NCBI GenBank assembly: GCA_022510745.1
Contig: JAFLSY010000002.1
Location: forward strand, 186,001 to 250,000
DNA length: 64,000 bases
Source: Lachnospiraceae bacterium
GTDB taxonomy: Bacteria > Bacillota > Clostridia > Lachnospirales > Lachnospiraceae
Reading direction: 5' to 3'
The notes under the pieces are model-generated. The model had not been told where the DNA came from. It made no database searches and saw only the letters and a list, made by a program, of their open reading frames with translations. The position numbers were made by a program, and so were the translations under genes. Positions within the stretch are counted from its first letter, which is position 1. Every line of letters begins with the position of its first letter. This document shows, piece by piece, positions 15,051 through 23,923 of this stretch.

Positions 15051-16454
15051 TTGGCAGACAGCAGAAACAATAAAGTGACAAAGATAAAAAAATACCGCAG
15101 ACCATTAAATCTCAATATTGGAATGGTTATTTTTGCAGTCATCTTTATTTATGTCTGCATCTGCATCAGCATGTATTTTAAAGACAACAATATCAAGCCT
15201 TATGAAGTCAGGGAAGGCTCTCTTTCTTCCAATAATCTCTATACCGGCATTATTCTGCGGGAAGAAAATATTGTTACCGCTTCTGCGGCTGGCTATGTAA
15301 ACTATTATGCCAGAGAAGGACAGCGGGTAGCCGTGGGTAATCTTGTATATACGGTGGATGAAACAGGGCGGCTTTCCGACTATATTAACAGTGCTCAACT
15401 GGGAGAAAATGCATTGTCGGATGCGGATTTATATCAATTGAAAGGGGATATTGTTGATTTTGTGCACGAATTTTCCACGGATAATTTTGCTGCGGCTTAT
15501 GATTTTAAATACGGCGCAAAAGGAACCGTTTTAAAACTAGCCAATGCATCTCTCATGGAAAATATAGCCGATTTAAATGCCAGCGAGTTCGGAGGCGGAG
15601 TCAATTTGGCATATGCACCCTATACCGGCATTGTGATGTATTGGACTGACGGCTATGAGGATCTGACAGCGGATGCCGTAAACAAAAAAATGCTGGATGT
15701 AAAAAATTATGAAAAGACGCAGCTTATCGGAAATGAACTGGTTGCACCGGGGGATCCGATCTACAAGATCTGTGACAAGGAAGAATGGTCCCTTGTGATA
15801 GCTGTGGACGAGGCCAGAGCTGCTGAGTTGGAAGAAGAAGGCGTTATAAAAGTACGTTTTATGAGAAATCAGAAGGAATCCTGGGCCGAGATCACTATTT
15901 TACACAACGGAGAGGATACCTTTGCACAGCTTACATTTACCAATTCCATGGTTACCTTTGTAGATGAACGCTTTTTGGAGGTAGAACTGCTTTTACATGA
16001 GGAAACAGGACTGAAAATTCCCAACAGTTCCATTGTGGAAAGGGAGTTTTTCCTGATACCCGAAGAGTATGTTACACGGAGCGGGGATACCAATTCCTAC
16101 GGTGTTTTAAGAGAAGCTGTTTTAGAGAACGGTACCCGTACGACAGAATATGTGGAAGTGGAAATATACAGTCTGGTAGACGGGGAATACTATATTGATG
16201 CCGGTATATTGCAAAGCGGCAACCATTTATACAAGACCGATTCCCAAGAAACCTACACGGTCAGCAAACGGGCTACTTTGATCGGCGTATATAATATGAA
16301 TAAGGGCTATGCGGATTTCAGGCAGGTAGAGATATTGTATAGTAATGAAGAATATTCCATTGTACGGTCCAATACGGCGTACGGATTAAATGTATATGAT
16401 CTAATCGTACAGGATGCTTCCAGCGTAACGGTGGATCAGTTTATTTATAGATGA
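15051..16454 (+). CDS. HlyD-like membrane-anchored periplasmic adaptor protein
   Basis: A 467-residue protein with a basic N-terminus (TKIKKYRRPLNL), one membrane helix (about residues 24-45) and an outer part with a biotinyl-lipoyl-like element (ASAAGYVNYYAREGQRVAVGNLVYTVDE) typical of HlyD/RND adaptor proteins. No ABC or RND pump gene is next to it, so its partner is unknown. It lies directly before yggS-sepF, a position kept in Lachnospiraceae, which suggests an envelope or division role by inference. TTG 15051 is chosen because AAGGGAG lies seven bases upstream; an in-frame TTG at 15012 lies in the structured leader. Confidence 0.75.
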   Translation: MADSRNNKVTKIKKYRRPLNLNIGMVIFAVIFIYVCICISMYFKDNNIKPYEVREGSLSSNNLYTGIILREENIVTASAAGYVNYYAREGQRVAVGNLVYTVDETGRLSDYINSAQLGENALSDADLYQLKGDIVDFVHEFSTDNFAAAYDFKYGAKGTVLKLANASLMENIADLNASEFGGGVNLAYAPYTGIVMYWTDGYEDLTADAVNKKMLDVKNYEKTQLIGNELVAPGDPIYKICDKEEWSLVIAVDEARAAELEEEGVIKVRFMRNQKESWAEITILHNGEDTFAQLTFTNSMVTFVDERFLEVELLLHEETGLKIPNSSIVEREFFLIPEEYVTRSGDTNSYGVLREAVLENGTRTTEYVEVEIYSLVDGEYYIDAGILQSGNHLYKTDSQETYTVSKRATLIGVYNMNKGYADFRQVEILYSNEEYSIVRSNTAYGLNVYDLIVQDASSVTVDQFIYR

Positions 16455-16465
16455 GGTGAAGCGGT

Positions 16466-17161
16466 TTGATACAGGAAAATATCAAGGCTGTACAGAAGAA
16501 TATTGAGGATGCCTGTACGAGAGTTTCCCGCCCAAAAGAGGAGGTAACCCTAATTGCCGTCAGTAAGACCAAGCCATTGGAAATGCTGAAAGAAGCCTAT
16601 GCGGCCGGGTGCAGGGATTTCGGAGAAAATAAGGTACAGGAGCTTGCGGATAAGTATGAGGCCATGCCTAAAGATGTTCGCTGGCATATGATCGGACATC
16701 TGCAGCGTAATAAGGTCAAATATTTGGTAGGAAAGGTTTGTTTGATCCACAGTGTGGATTCCGTCAGACTGGCGGAAGAAATCAGTAAGGAGGCCATGAA
16801 GAAAGGCGTATCCGTTAATATTCTGGTAGAGGTCAATGTAGCGGAAGAAGAGAGCAAATTCGGCACGACCTGTGCGGAAACCGCTGATTTAGTTAAAAAA
16901 ATTGCATCATTACCGGGTATTTTTGTCAAAGGGTTGATGACAATAGCACCATATGTAGAAAAATCTGAAGAAAACAGACAACATTTTGTGAATTTACGCA
17001 AATTATCTGTTGACATAAAGAAGCAAAACATTGATAATGTTAGTATGGATATTCTTTCGATGGGAATGTCCGGCGATTATTTGGTCGCTATAGAAGAAGG
17101 TGCTACTTATGTACGGGTAGGCACCGGCATCTTTGGTGAAAGAACCTATAGCATTGGTTAA
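16466..17161 (+). CDS. yggS: YggS family PLP-binding protein
   Basis: A 231-residue single-domain TIM-barrel PLP protein that helps keep PLP homeostasis; no enzyme activity is established. The PLP lysine is in LIAVSKTKP and the phosphate site in SMGMSGDYLVAIEEGATYVRVGTGIFG. The start is TTG, six bases after GAGGTGAA. YggS beside sepF is the conserved ylmE-ylmF order of the Gram-positive division cluster. Confidence 0.95.
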   Translation: MIQENIKAVQKNIEDACTRVSRPKEEVTLIAVSKTKPLEMLKEAYAAGCRDFGENKVQELADKYEAMPKDVRWHMIGHLQRNKVKYLVGKVCLIHSVDSVRLAEEISKEAMKKGVSVNILVEVNVAEEESKFGTTCAETADLVKKIASLPGIFVKGLMTIAPYVEKSEENRQHFVNLRKLSVDIKKQNIDNVSMDILSMGMSGDYLVAIEEGATYVRVGTGIFGERTYSIG

Positions 17162-17204
17162 GCTAATAAAGCTTGCTTAGAAAGCAAATAAGGAGAGAGC
17201 GATT

Positions 17205-17717
17205 ATGGGAGTTATGGACAAGTTTTTAAACTATATGAAGCTAAATGATGAGGATGAATACGAAACCGACGATGATTATCTGGATGATGATGACTATGTG
17301 GAATCGTCCCAGACTAAGAAAGCGGCGAAAGAAAGTGACGGAGATGAAAGGACCGCAGCCAGAAAACCGGTGACAAAGGTAACGCCCATGCCAAAAGGAA
17401 ATACGCGCAGGGTACAGAGTGGAAGCGGCATGAATGTCTGCGTGATCAAACCGACCTCCGTGGAAGATGCCAGAGAGATTACGCTGACACTTCTGTCAAA
17501 CCAGACAGTGGTACTGAATCTGGAAGGGCTGGATGTGGATGTGGCGCAGAGGATTATTGATTTTACCTCCGGCTCCTGTTTTGCTATCAGCGGTAATTTA
17601 CAGAAGATATCCCATTATATTTTTATTATTACACCGTCCTCGGTAGATATTTCCGGAGATTTTCAAGACATTTTAAACGGCGGTTCCTTTGAGGTTCCTC
17701 TTAATAACGGATATTAA
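17205..17717 (+). CDS. sepF: Cell division protein SepF
   Basis: SepF anchors and aligns FtsZ filaments at the membrane. The N-terminus (MGVMDKFLNYMKL) is the amphipathic anchor, residues 20-60 form an acidic disordered linker rich in D/E, and about 80-160 is the SepF core (VCVIKPTSVEDAREITLTLL, VVLNLEGLDVDVAQRIIDFTSGSCFAISG). AAGGAGAGAG precedes the ATG. A terminator follows. Confidence 0.96.
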   Translation: MGVMDKFLNYMKLNDEDEYETDDDYLDDDDYVESSQTKKAAKESDGDERTAARKPVTKVTPMPKGNTRRVQSGSGMNVCVIKPTSVEDAREITLTLLSNQTVVLNLEGLDVDVAQRIIDFTSGSCFAISGNLQKISHYIFIITPSSVDISGDFQDILNGGSFEVPLNNGY

Positions 17718-17734
17718 TACATAAAGAAAGACAT

Positions 17735-17764
17735 AAAGGACAGATATTTTATCTGTCCTTTTAA
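17735..17764. terminator. Rho-independent terminator after sepF
   Basis: AAAGGACAGAT and ATCTGTCCTTTT form an 11-bp stem with a short T-rich loop, running into TTTT; separates sepF from aroB. Confidence 0.85.
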
Positions 17765-17806
17765 AAAGCAGGAAGGAAGCGGCAAATCTGCCGGCAGAAG
17801 ATAATC

Positions 17807-18919
17807 ATGGATACGAATAGATTACAGATCATGTATGAAAAGAAACCCTCTTATGAGATTGTTTTTGCACCCTCGTTTGATAGGCTTGCAGAAGAACTTC
17901 AGCCCCTTGAAATCGGGGAAAAGAAACTCTGCATCATAACCGATTCCAACGTGGAGAAGATCTACGGGGAAGAGGTTTTGAAAGCCATTTCGGGATGCTG
18001 CAAAAAAGCAGTGCTTTTTAAGGTTCCTGCAGGAGAGGAAAACAAGAATCTGGACAATGTAAAAAAAGTCTATGAGTTTTTGATAAAGGAAGGTTTTGGC
18101 AGAAAAGATATGCTGCTTGCTTTGGGGGGCGGCGTCATCGGCGATATGACCGGTTTCATTGCGGCAACCTATCTTAGGGGCATTGATTTTGTACAAATTC
18201 CGACTACGCTTTTGGCGCAGGCGGACAGCTCCATAGGCGGCAAGACAGGTGTGGATTTTGATGGTTACAAGAATATGGTGGGTGCATTTAAAATGCCCCG
18301 TCTGGTCTATATGAATGCTGCCACCTTACAAACCTTAGAGGAGAGGCAGTTCTTTTCGGGCTTCGCGGAGATTATGAAGCACGGACTGATCAAAGATGAA
18401 GCTTATTATCTCTGGCTTCTGGATAAAATGTACGAAATCTGTGAAAGAGATACGGATGTATTGTTAGAGATGGTGCAGAGGAGCTGTGCGATAAAAAAGC
18501 AGGTAGTGGAAAAGGATCCGCTGGAAAAAGGAGAGCGCGCCCTGCTTAATTTTGGACATACGATAGGGCATGCTATAGAAAAGGCTAAAAATTTTACACT
18601 TTACCATGGGGAATGTGTAGCTCTTGGGGCGGTGGCCGCGGCGTATATTTCCTACAAACGCGGTATGTTAAGCATGGAGGAATATTACGAGATCAGGGAT
18701 ATGTTCGTACCATTCAACCTGCCGATCAGCATAGATGATATCGTGCCGGAGGAAATTACCGCGCTTACCCGTTCCGATAAAAAGGCGGAGGCCGGTCACA
18801 TTAAATTTATACTGCTCAAAAAGATCGGCAAGGCAGTGATAGATACGACTGTTACGGAGCAGGAAATCACGGATGCCGTGAAGGAAATCTATTTTAGTGA
18901 TGAGGATGCACATGAGTAA
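17807..18919 (+). CDS. aroB: 3-dehydroquinate synthase AroB
   Basis: Second step of the shikimate pathway: DAHP to 3-dehydroquinate, with NAD and a divalent metal. The NAD/glycine motif LALGGGVIGDMTGFIAATYLRG and the substrate region QADSSIGGKTGVDF are clear, as are the metal-site segments LNFGHTIGHAIE and LYHGECV. Length is 370. The ATG at 17807 has only a weak site (CAGAAG); an ATG at 17831 is possible. lspA overlaps its end by 8 bases. Confidence 0.96.
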   Translation: MDTNRLQIMYEKKPSYEIVFAPSFDRLAEELQPLEIGEKKLCIITDSNVEKIYGEEVLKAISGCCKKAVLFKVPAGEENKNLDNVKKVYEFLIKEGFGRKDMLLALGGGVIGDMTGFIAATYLRGIDFVQIPTTLLAQADSSIGGKTGVDFDGYKNMVGAFKMPRLVYMNAATLQTLEERQFFSGFAEIMKHGLIKDEAYYLWLLDKMYEICERDTDVLLEMVQRSCAIKKQVVEKDPLEKGERALLNFGHTIGHAIEKAKNFTLYHGECVALGAVAAAYISYKRGMLSMEEYYEIRDMFVPFNLPISIDDIVPEEITALTRSDKKAEAGHIKFILLKKIGKAVIDTTVTEQEITDAVKEIYFSDEDAHE

Positions 18920-19484
18920 GGACAAAGTGAAGATGGGAAAAAATACTTTTTTAAAAAAGAAAGGTGCGAAATTAAAATGGATGGGAATCTTTATCCTGTG
19001 TGTGTCTGCAGCCGTTCTTTTGGATCAGTGGACGAAACAGCTGGCCCTTACCCATCTGATGGGAAAGGAGCCTTATTCCTTGATAAACGGAGTTTTGGAA
19101 CTGCAGTTTTTTTCTAATACCGGTATCGCATGGAGCATGTTAAATGGTCAGACCGTTTTCATTCTTTTTACGGGTATCATCTTTCTGATATTGATTTTAT
19201 TTATCATCTGTAAACTTCCGGAAGCTTCCAAATTCCATATTTTATACATTTTAGGCGGCATCCTTACCGGTGGAGCCTTAGGAAATATGATAGATCGCGT
19301 ACGCCTGGGGTATGTTGTGGATTTTATATCCTTTATATTAATTCATTTCCCCATCTTTAATGTGGCTGATATGTGCATTGTAGTGTCTGTCATTGTTTTG
19401 GGTGCCCTGTTTTTATTCTACTATAAAGAGGAAGATCTGTCCTTTTTGAACTTTAAACAGAAAAAGTTCCGTGAAGTGAAGTAA
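18912..19484 (+). CDS. lspA: Lipoprotein signal peptidase (signal peptidase II)
   Basis: Aspartyl protease in the membrane that removes signal peptides of lipoproteins. The 190-residue protein has four helices and both catalytic aspartate boxes: GNMIDRVRLGYVVDFI and FNVADMCIV, plus the early DQWTKQLA motif. The ATG at 18912 is preferred because GAGG lies six bases upstream; an in-frame GTG at 18897 sits deeper in aroB. The basic N-terminal extension before helix 1 is slightly longer than usual. Confidence 0.95.
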   Translation: MSKDKVKMGKNTFLKKKGAKLKWMGIFILCVSAAVLLDQWTKQLALTHLMGKEPYSLINGVLELQFFSNTGIAWSMLNGQTVFILFTGIIFLILILFIICKLPEASKFHILYILGGILTGGALGNMIDRVRLGYVVDFISFILIHFPIFNVADMCIVVSVIVLGALFLFYYKEEDLSFLNFKQKKFREVK

Positions 19485-19490
19485 AAGGTT

Positions 19491-20399
19491 ATGGATGAGT
19501 TTCGATTTCAGATAACGGAAGAATTAGAGGATGAGAGGATCGATAAGTGTATGAGTATGCTTATCGATTCTTTGTCGCGTTCCTATATTCAAAAACTAAT
19601 AAAAGAAGAGGCTGTTACCGTAAATGGAAGTCCCATAAAGGGCAGTTACCGGGTTAAGACGGATGATGAAGTGGCTTTTTGTCTGCCTAAAGCAGTAGAA
19701 CCTTCCATAGAGGCGGAAAATATTCCTCTGGATATTCTGTATGAAGATAAGGATATCATCGTAGTGAATAAACCCAAGGGCATGGTAGTGCATCCTGCAG
19801 CCGGACATTACAGCGGCACACTGGTAAACGCGTTACTGTATCATTGCGGAAATGAACTGTCCGGTATAAACGGCTGTATGCGTCCCGGCATTGTCCATCG
19901 AATTGACAGGGATACCACGGGATCGCTGCTTGTCTGCAAAAATGATGCGGCCCATAAATCTATTGCCACGCAGTTAAAGGAGCATTCCATTCATCGCAGA
20001 TACAAAGCCATCTGTCACGGTGTTTTGAGGGAAGAGGAAGGTACCGTAGACAAGCCCATCGGCAGACATCCGACTGACAGGAAAAAAATGGCTGTAAATA
20101 ATAAGGGGAAATTAGCGGTTACCCATTACCGTATCCTGCAGCGTTTTGAAAAATATACCTATATAGAATGTGCTCTGGAAACCGGCAGAACCCACCAGAT
20201 ACGTGTCCATATGGCCTCCATAGGGCATCCGCTTTTAGGAGATGCGGTTTATTCTTCCCTATCGTCACCTTTTAAGCTGGATGGACAGGTATTGCATGCA
20301 CATACGCTGGGGTTTGTTCATCCTGCTACCGGTACCTATATCGAAGTAGAAGCACCGCTGCCGGATTATTTTTCCCATCTGCTGCAAGTACTCAAATAA
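19491..20399 (+). CDS. rluD: 23S rRNA pseudouridine synthase, RluD/YlyB type
   Basis: RluA-family synthase with an N-terminal S4 RNA-binding domain (about residues 12-75) and a catalytic domain with the aspartate in GIVHRIDRDTTGSLL. At 302 residues and directly after lspA it matches the Bacillus lspA-ylyB pair. The exact uridines modified cannot be read from sequence. AAAGG precedes the ATG. Confidence 0.92.
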   Translation: MDEFRFQITEELEDERIDKCMSMLIDSLSRSYIQKLIKEEAVTVNGSPIKGSYRVKTDDEVAFCLPKAVEPSIEAENIPLDILYEDKDIIVVNKPKGMVVHPAAGHYSGTLVNALLYHCGNELSGINGCMRPGIVHRIDRDTTGSLLVCKNDAAHKSIATQLKEHSIHRRYKAICHGVLREEEGTVDKPIGRHPTDRKKMAVNNKGKLAVTHYRILQRFEKYTYIECALETGRTHQIRVHMASIGHPLLGDAVYSSLSSPFKLDGQVLHAHTLGFVHPATGTYIEVEAPLPDYFSHLLQVLK

Positions 20400-20456
20400 T
20401 CATTCTGTCAAAAAGTTTCAAAATTGTTAGTATTGACTAAAATATTCAAATAATAC

Positions 20457-20485
20457 TGGAAATTCACTGGCAAATTGTATATAAT
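20457..20485 (+). promoter_or_regulatory. Possible promoter, TGGAAA-17-TATAAT
   Basis: A perfect TATAAT (20480-20485) with a weak -35 TGGAAA 17 bases upstream, 41 bases before the cytidylate-kinase-like gene. A TTGACT at 20433 is too far from any -10. Confidence 0.45.
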
Positions 20486-20526
20486 ATTATTATAAATGTG
20501 CTATAGCAGAAAGGCAGGTACCGGAT

Positions 20527-21150
20527 ATGAATACAGTGATCACAATAGGACGTCAGTTTGGCAGTGGAGGAAGGGAAATCGGTGAAAAGGTTGCCGAATA
20601 TTTTGGGATAAAATGCTACGATAAAGAACTTCTCTCCAGAGCGGCTAAGGAAAGCGGCTTTTGTGAGGAAATGATCGAGAATCATGATGAGCGTCCAACC
20701 AATTCCTTTTTGTATAACCTGGTAATGGATACGTATTCCTTTGGTTATAATGCCTCTTCTTTTGTGGATATGCCCATCAGCCACAAAGTATTTCTGGCCC
20801 AGTTTGATACCATCAAGAAGATTGCGGATGAAGGTCCCTGTGTAATCGTAGGCCGCTGTGCGGATTATGCGCTGGCTGACTACAAGAACTGTATTCATTT
20901 ATTTATATACGGTAATGAGGATACCAAGATAGAAAGAATCATGAAGAAATATGATCTTACGGATAATAAGGCCAGGGACATGCTCATCAAAAAGGATAAG
21001 CAGCGTCAGAGCTATTACAATTACTATTCCTCTAAAAAATGGGGAAGGGCGGACAGTTATGATCTGTGTATAAACAGCAGCGTTTTGGGGGTGGATGGCA
21101 CAGTAAAACTGATTGCCCAATATATTGAAGATTTTGAAAAGGTGCGTTAA
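20527..21150 (+). CDS. Cytidylate kinase-like family protein (first paralogue)
   Basis: A 207-residue P-loop protein of the cytidylate-kinase-like family (Cytidylate_kin2 type). The N-terminal ITIGRQFGSGGREIGEKVA is the nucleotide loop, followed by CYDKELL, then GPCVIVGRCADYAL and the basic lid KKDKQRQSYYNYYSSKKWG. Substrate is not known; it should not be called Cmk. A second copy lies at 30704-31342 with the same motif order. AGGCAGG precedes the ATG. Confidence 0.85.
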   Translation: MNTVITIGRQFGSGGREIGEKVAEYFGIKCYDKELLSRAAKESGFCEEMIENHDERPTNSFLYNLVMDTYSFGYNASSFVDMPISHKVFLAQFDTIKKIADEGPCVIVGRCADYALADYKNCIHLFIYGNEDTKIERIMKKYDLTDNKARDMLIKKDKQRQSYYNYYSSKKWGRADSYDLCINSSVLGVDGTVKLIAQYIEDFEKVR

Positions 21151-21156
21151 AAATGC

Positions 21157-21185
21157 TTGACAAGGTATTGTCCGGATGGTATGAT
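21157..21185 (+). promoter_or_regulatory. Strong sigma-A promoter of the L21-L27 operon
   Basis: TTGACA (21157-21162), a 17-base spacer and TATGAT (21180-21185) begin just after the upstream gene stops, 111 bases before rplU. This is one of the best promoters in the window, as expected for ribosomal protein genes. Confidence 0.85.
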
Positions 21186-21191
21186 ACTTGA

Positions 21192-21295
21192 GTATGCCGC
21201 ATAACGAGGTAAAAGTGTGTCTTTATGATGCCACCGCAGTTAGCGAGTAAATGAGCTAAGATGCATATCAAAAGCTCATGAATAGGAGGTGCCTT
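21192..21295 (+). ncRNA. Candidate ribosomal protein L21 leader
   Basis: About 105 untranslated bases separate the promoter from rplU. The 3' part forms a perfect 7-bp stem ATGAGCT/AGCTCAT (21251-21257 with 21273-21279) ending four bases before the GGAGG ribosome site. Firmicutes rplU transcripts often carry an L21 leader used for autoregulation, so this is a good candidate; I could not align it to the known consensus. Confidence 0.5.
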
Positions 21296-21601
21296 ATGTA
21301 CGCAATTATTGCAACAGGTGGAAAGCAGTATAAGGTTGCTGAAGGCGATGTTCTCAAGGTTGAGAAACTGGATGCCGAAGCAGGCAGTACCGTTACTTTT
21401 GACCAGGTTATCGCAGTAAGCGACGGTTCTTTGAAGGTTGGTAAAGACGTAGCAAAAGCAAGTGTTACCGCAACCGTAGTTGAGCAGGGTCGTGGCAAGA
21501 AGGTTATTGTATATAAGTACAAGAGAAAAACCGGATACCACAAAAAGAACGGTCACAGACAAGCATACACTCAGGTTAAGATTGAAAAGATTAACGCATA
21601 A
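21296..21601 (+). CDS. rplU: 50S ribosomal protein L21
   Basis: L21, 101 residues, with the family opening [13 protein letters not shown] and the C-terminal [20 protein letters not shown] that binds 23S rRNA. The ATG at 21296 follows GGAGGTG; an in-frame ATG at 21278 lies in the leader stem and would place the ribosome site inside the gene. Confidence 0.98.
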   Translation: MYAIIATGGKQYKVAEGDVLKVEKLDAEAGSTVTFDQVIAVSDGSLKVGKDVAKASVTATVVEQGRGKKVIVYKYKRKTGYHKKNGHRQAYTQVKIEKINA

Positions 21602-21613
21602 CGAGAAGAGCGT

Positions 21614-21943
21614 ATGACGACGATTATTATCGGTAAGGACAGGGACGGTGCTTACAGGGAAATTACCTGTTTGGGACATGCCGGATATGCAGCTTTCGGA
21701 AAAGATATTGTGTGTGCTGCGGTATCGGTATTAGTGATCAATACTGTAAATGCGCTGGAGGAACTGGCAGGAGAGCATTTTCATGTGGCTGTCAGGGAAG
21801 ATGAGGGCTATATACAGTGCCGGTTTGAGGAATCCTTACAGGAAAAATCCGTTTTTCTGCTGGACGCCATGGTGTTTGGGCTTAATAATATCCGGAAGGA
21901 ATACGGTAAGGAGTATTTACAAGTTCAATTTAAGGAGGTGTAG
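21614..21943 (+). CDS. prp: Ribosomal-processing cysteine protease Prp
   Basis: Prp cleaves the N-terminal extension of L27 in Firmicutes and relatives. The 109-residue protein has the catalytic pair H22 (in GHAGYA) and C34 (in DIVCAAVS). It sits between rplU and rpmA as usual, and the L27 encoded next carries the matching cleavage motif. Confidence 0.95.
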   Translation: MTTIIIGKDRDGAYREITCLGHAGYAAFGKDIVCAAVSVLVINTVNALEELAGEHFHVAVREDEGYIQCRFEESLQEKSVFLLDAMVFGLNNIRKEYGKEYLQVQFKEV

Positions 21944-21947
21944 GACA

Positions 21948-22232
21948 ATGTTAAATATGAACCTTCAATTTTTCGCTCATAAAAAGGGTGTTGGTTCTAC
22001 CAAGAACGGTAGAGATTCCGAATCTAAGAGATTAGGAGCAAAGAGAGCTGACGGCCAGTTCGTAAAAGCTGGTAATATCTTATACAGACAGCGCGGTACT
22101 AAGATTCATCCCGGTGTCAACGTGGGCATCGGAGGCGATGATACCTTGTTTGCCAAGGTGGACGGTGTCCTGAAATTTGAAAGAAAAGGCAGGGACAAGA
22201 AGCAGGCTTCCGTATATCCTGTAGAAAAATAA
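21948..22232 (+). CDS. rpmA: 50S ribosomal protein L27 with cleavable N-terminal extension
   Basis: L27, 94 residues, reaching toward the peptidyl transferase centre. It begins [20 protein letters not shown]: the first nine residues match the extension removed by Prp after the two phenylalanines. The ATG at 21948 follows AAGGAGGTG by nine bases. A terminator follows, closing the rplU-prp-rpmA operon. Confidence 0.98.
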   Translation: MLNMNLQFFAHKKGVGSTKNGRDSESKRLGAKRADGQFVKAGNILYRQRGTKIHPGVNVGIGGDDTLFAKVDGVLKFERKGRDKKQASVYPVEK

Positions 22233-22249
22233 GATTTGTGCAGTAGACC

Positions 22250-22282
22250 TGGGCTTCAAACAGTCGTTTGAAGCCCATTTTT
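22250..22282 (+). terminator. Rho-independent terminator after rpmA
   Basis: A perfect 12-bp stem TGGGCTTCAAAC/GTTTGAAGCCCA with an AGTC loop followed by TTTTT; obgE starts 20 bases later and may rely partly on read-through. Confidence 0.93.
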
Positions 22283-22301
22283 AAAGTTAAAGGAGTTTCT
22301 T

Positions 22302-23588
22302 ATGTTTGCAGACAGAGCCACGATCTATGTAAAAAGCGGCAAAGGCGGCGACGGACATGTTTCTTTCAGAAGAGAGAAATTTGTTGCCAACGGAGGGCCG
22401 GACGGCGGTGACGGCGGCAAAGGCGGGGATGTGATTTTTGTCGTGGACGAAGGTTTAAATACGCTGACAGATTTCAGGCATATCCGCAAATATCAAGCTG
22501 AAAACGGCGAAGAAGGCGGCAAGAAGAACTGCCGCGGAAAAAACGGATCGGATATTGTTATTAAGGTACCGGAAGGAACGGTGATAAAAGAGGCCGACAG
22601 CGGTAAGGTTATTACGGATATGTCGGGAGAAAATCGGAGAGTGGTACTTTTAAAAGGAGGACGGGGCGGTAACGGCAACCAGCACTATGCGACTCCTACC
22701 ATGCAGGTTCCCCGATATGCTCAGCCCGGGCAGCCGGCAAAAGAGCTGACTTTACTTCTGGAGCTTAAAGTCATTGCAGATGTGGGGTTAGTAGGGTTTC
22801 CCAATGTAGGAAAATCCACTTTCCTATCCAGAGTAACAAATGCCAGACCTAAAATTGCCAACTATCATTTTACTACATTAAATCCTAATTTAGGCGTAGT
22901 GGATATGGATGGAAACGGTTTTGTGATTGCTGATATTCCTGGACTGATTGAGGGCGCGTCAGAGGGCGTTGGACTGGGATATGAGTTTCTGCGGCATATA
23001 GAACGAACCAAAGTGCTCATTCATATGGTGGACGCTGCGGGTACGGAAGGGCGAGATCCCATTACGGATATTTATGCAATTAACAAAGAACTGGAAGCTT
23101 ATAATCCCGAAATAGCGGCACGTCCTCAGGTGATTGCAGCAAACAAAATCGACATGCTCTATGAAGGAAAAAATGAAATTATAGAAAAACTGCGTCAGGA
23201 ATTTGAAGAAAAGGGAATCATGGTTTATCCTATTTCGGCGGTGAGCGGCAAGGGAGTAAAGGAACTGCTTTATAAGGTACAAAATATGCTGGCAGAGCTG
23301 GATACAAAGCCTGTGATCTTTGAACAGGAATATTTCCCGGAATTGGATATGAAGACGCAGGACGAGCCCTATACGGTGGTCTATGATGAAAAAGAAGACG
23401 AATATGTCATTGAAGGCCCCCGTATTGAAAAAATGTTGGGCTATACAAATCTGGAAAGTGAAAAAGGCTTTACCTTCTTCCAGAATTTCCTAAAAGAAAA
23501 CGGGATTTTAGAGGAATTGGAAGCATTGGGAATTGAAGAAGGCGATACCGTGCGTATGTACGGACTTTCCTTTGACTATTATAAATAG
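22302..23588 (+). CDS. obgE: GTPase Obg
   Basis: Essential ribosome-associated GTPase. Domains in order: glycine-rich Obg fold (residues 1-158, GGKGGDVIF, KGGRGGNGNQHYATP), G domain (about 159-330; G1 GFPNVGKST, G3 DIPGLIEG, G4 NKID) and a C-terminal OCT domain (about 345-428). Length 428 is normal for Firmicutes. AAAGGAG precedes the ATG. It follows L27 as in most bacteria and heads the run to rsfS. Confidence 0.97.
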   Translation: MFADRATIYVKSGKGGDGHVSFRREKFVANGGPDGGDGGKGGDVIFVVDEGLNTLTDFRHIRKYQAENGEEGGKKNCRGKNGSDIVIKVPEGTVIKEADSGKVITDMSGENRRVVLLKGGRGGNGNQHYATPTMQVPRYAQPGQPAKELTLLLELKVIADVGLVGFPNVGKSTFLSRVTNARPKIANYHFTTLNPNLGVVDMDGNGFVIADIPGLIEGASEGVGLGYEFLRHIERTKVLIHMVDAAGTEGRDPITDIYAINKELEAYNPEIAARPQVIAANKIDMLYEGKNEIIEKLRQEFEEKGIMVYPISAVSGKGVKELLYKVQNMLAELDTKPVIFEQEYFPELDMKTQDEPYTVVYDEKEDEYVIEGPRIEKMLGYTNLESEKGFTFFQNFLKENGILEELEALGIEEGDTVRMYGLSFDYYK

Positions 23589-23618
23589 CATTTATTATAA
23601 CAAGAGAAAGGCAGCATT

Positions 23619-23909
23619 ATGACAAGTAAACAACGTGCTTATTTAAAAAGTCTTGCCAGCACCATGGAACCCATTTTCCAGATTGGAAAAGCTTCCCTGA
23701 CACCTGAAGTGACCGAGGCCATTGCAGAGGCTTTTCATACCAGGGAACTGTTTAAGGTCGCGGTTTTAAAGAACTGCATGGACGACCCGAAGGAAATCGC
23801 GTCAATACTGGCAGAAAGAACCAAGTCCGAAGTTGTTCAGGTGATTGGGAAAAAAATTATTCTGTATAAAGAAAATAAGGACAATCAAAAAATATTCCTT
23901 CCCAAATAA
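23619..23909 (+). CDS. yhbY: YhbY family RNA-binding (CRM) protein
   Basis: A 96-residue CRM-domain protein linked to large-subunit assembly. It opens TSKQRAYLKSLA and keeps the GKASLTPEV segment, where the GxxG loop is read as IGKA. Sits between obgE and nadD as in Bacillus (yqeI-nadD-yqeK-rsfS). Confidence 0.94.
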   Translation: MTSKQRAYLKSLASTMEPIFQIGKASLTPEVTEAIAEAFHTRELFKVAVLKNCMDDPKEIASILAERTKSEVVQVIGKKIILYKENKDNQKIFLPK

Positions 23910-23923
23910 GGAGAAGTCATGGT

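Noticed and set aside
20433..20456. Promoter TTGACT with TAATAC
   Set aside because: The spacer is only 12 bases; the TATAAT further on is a better fit.
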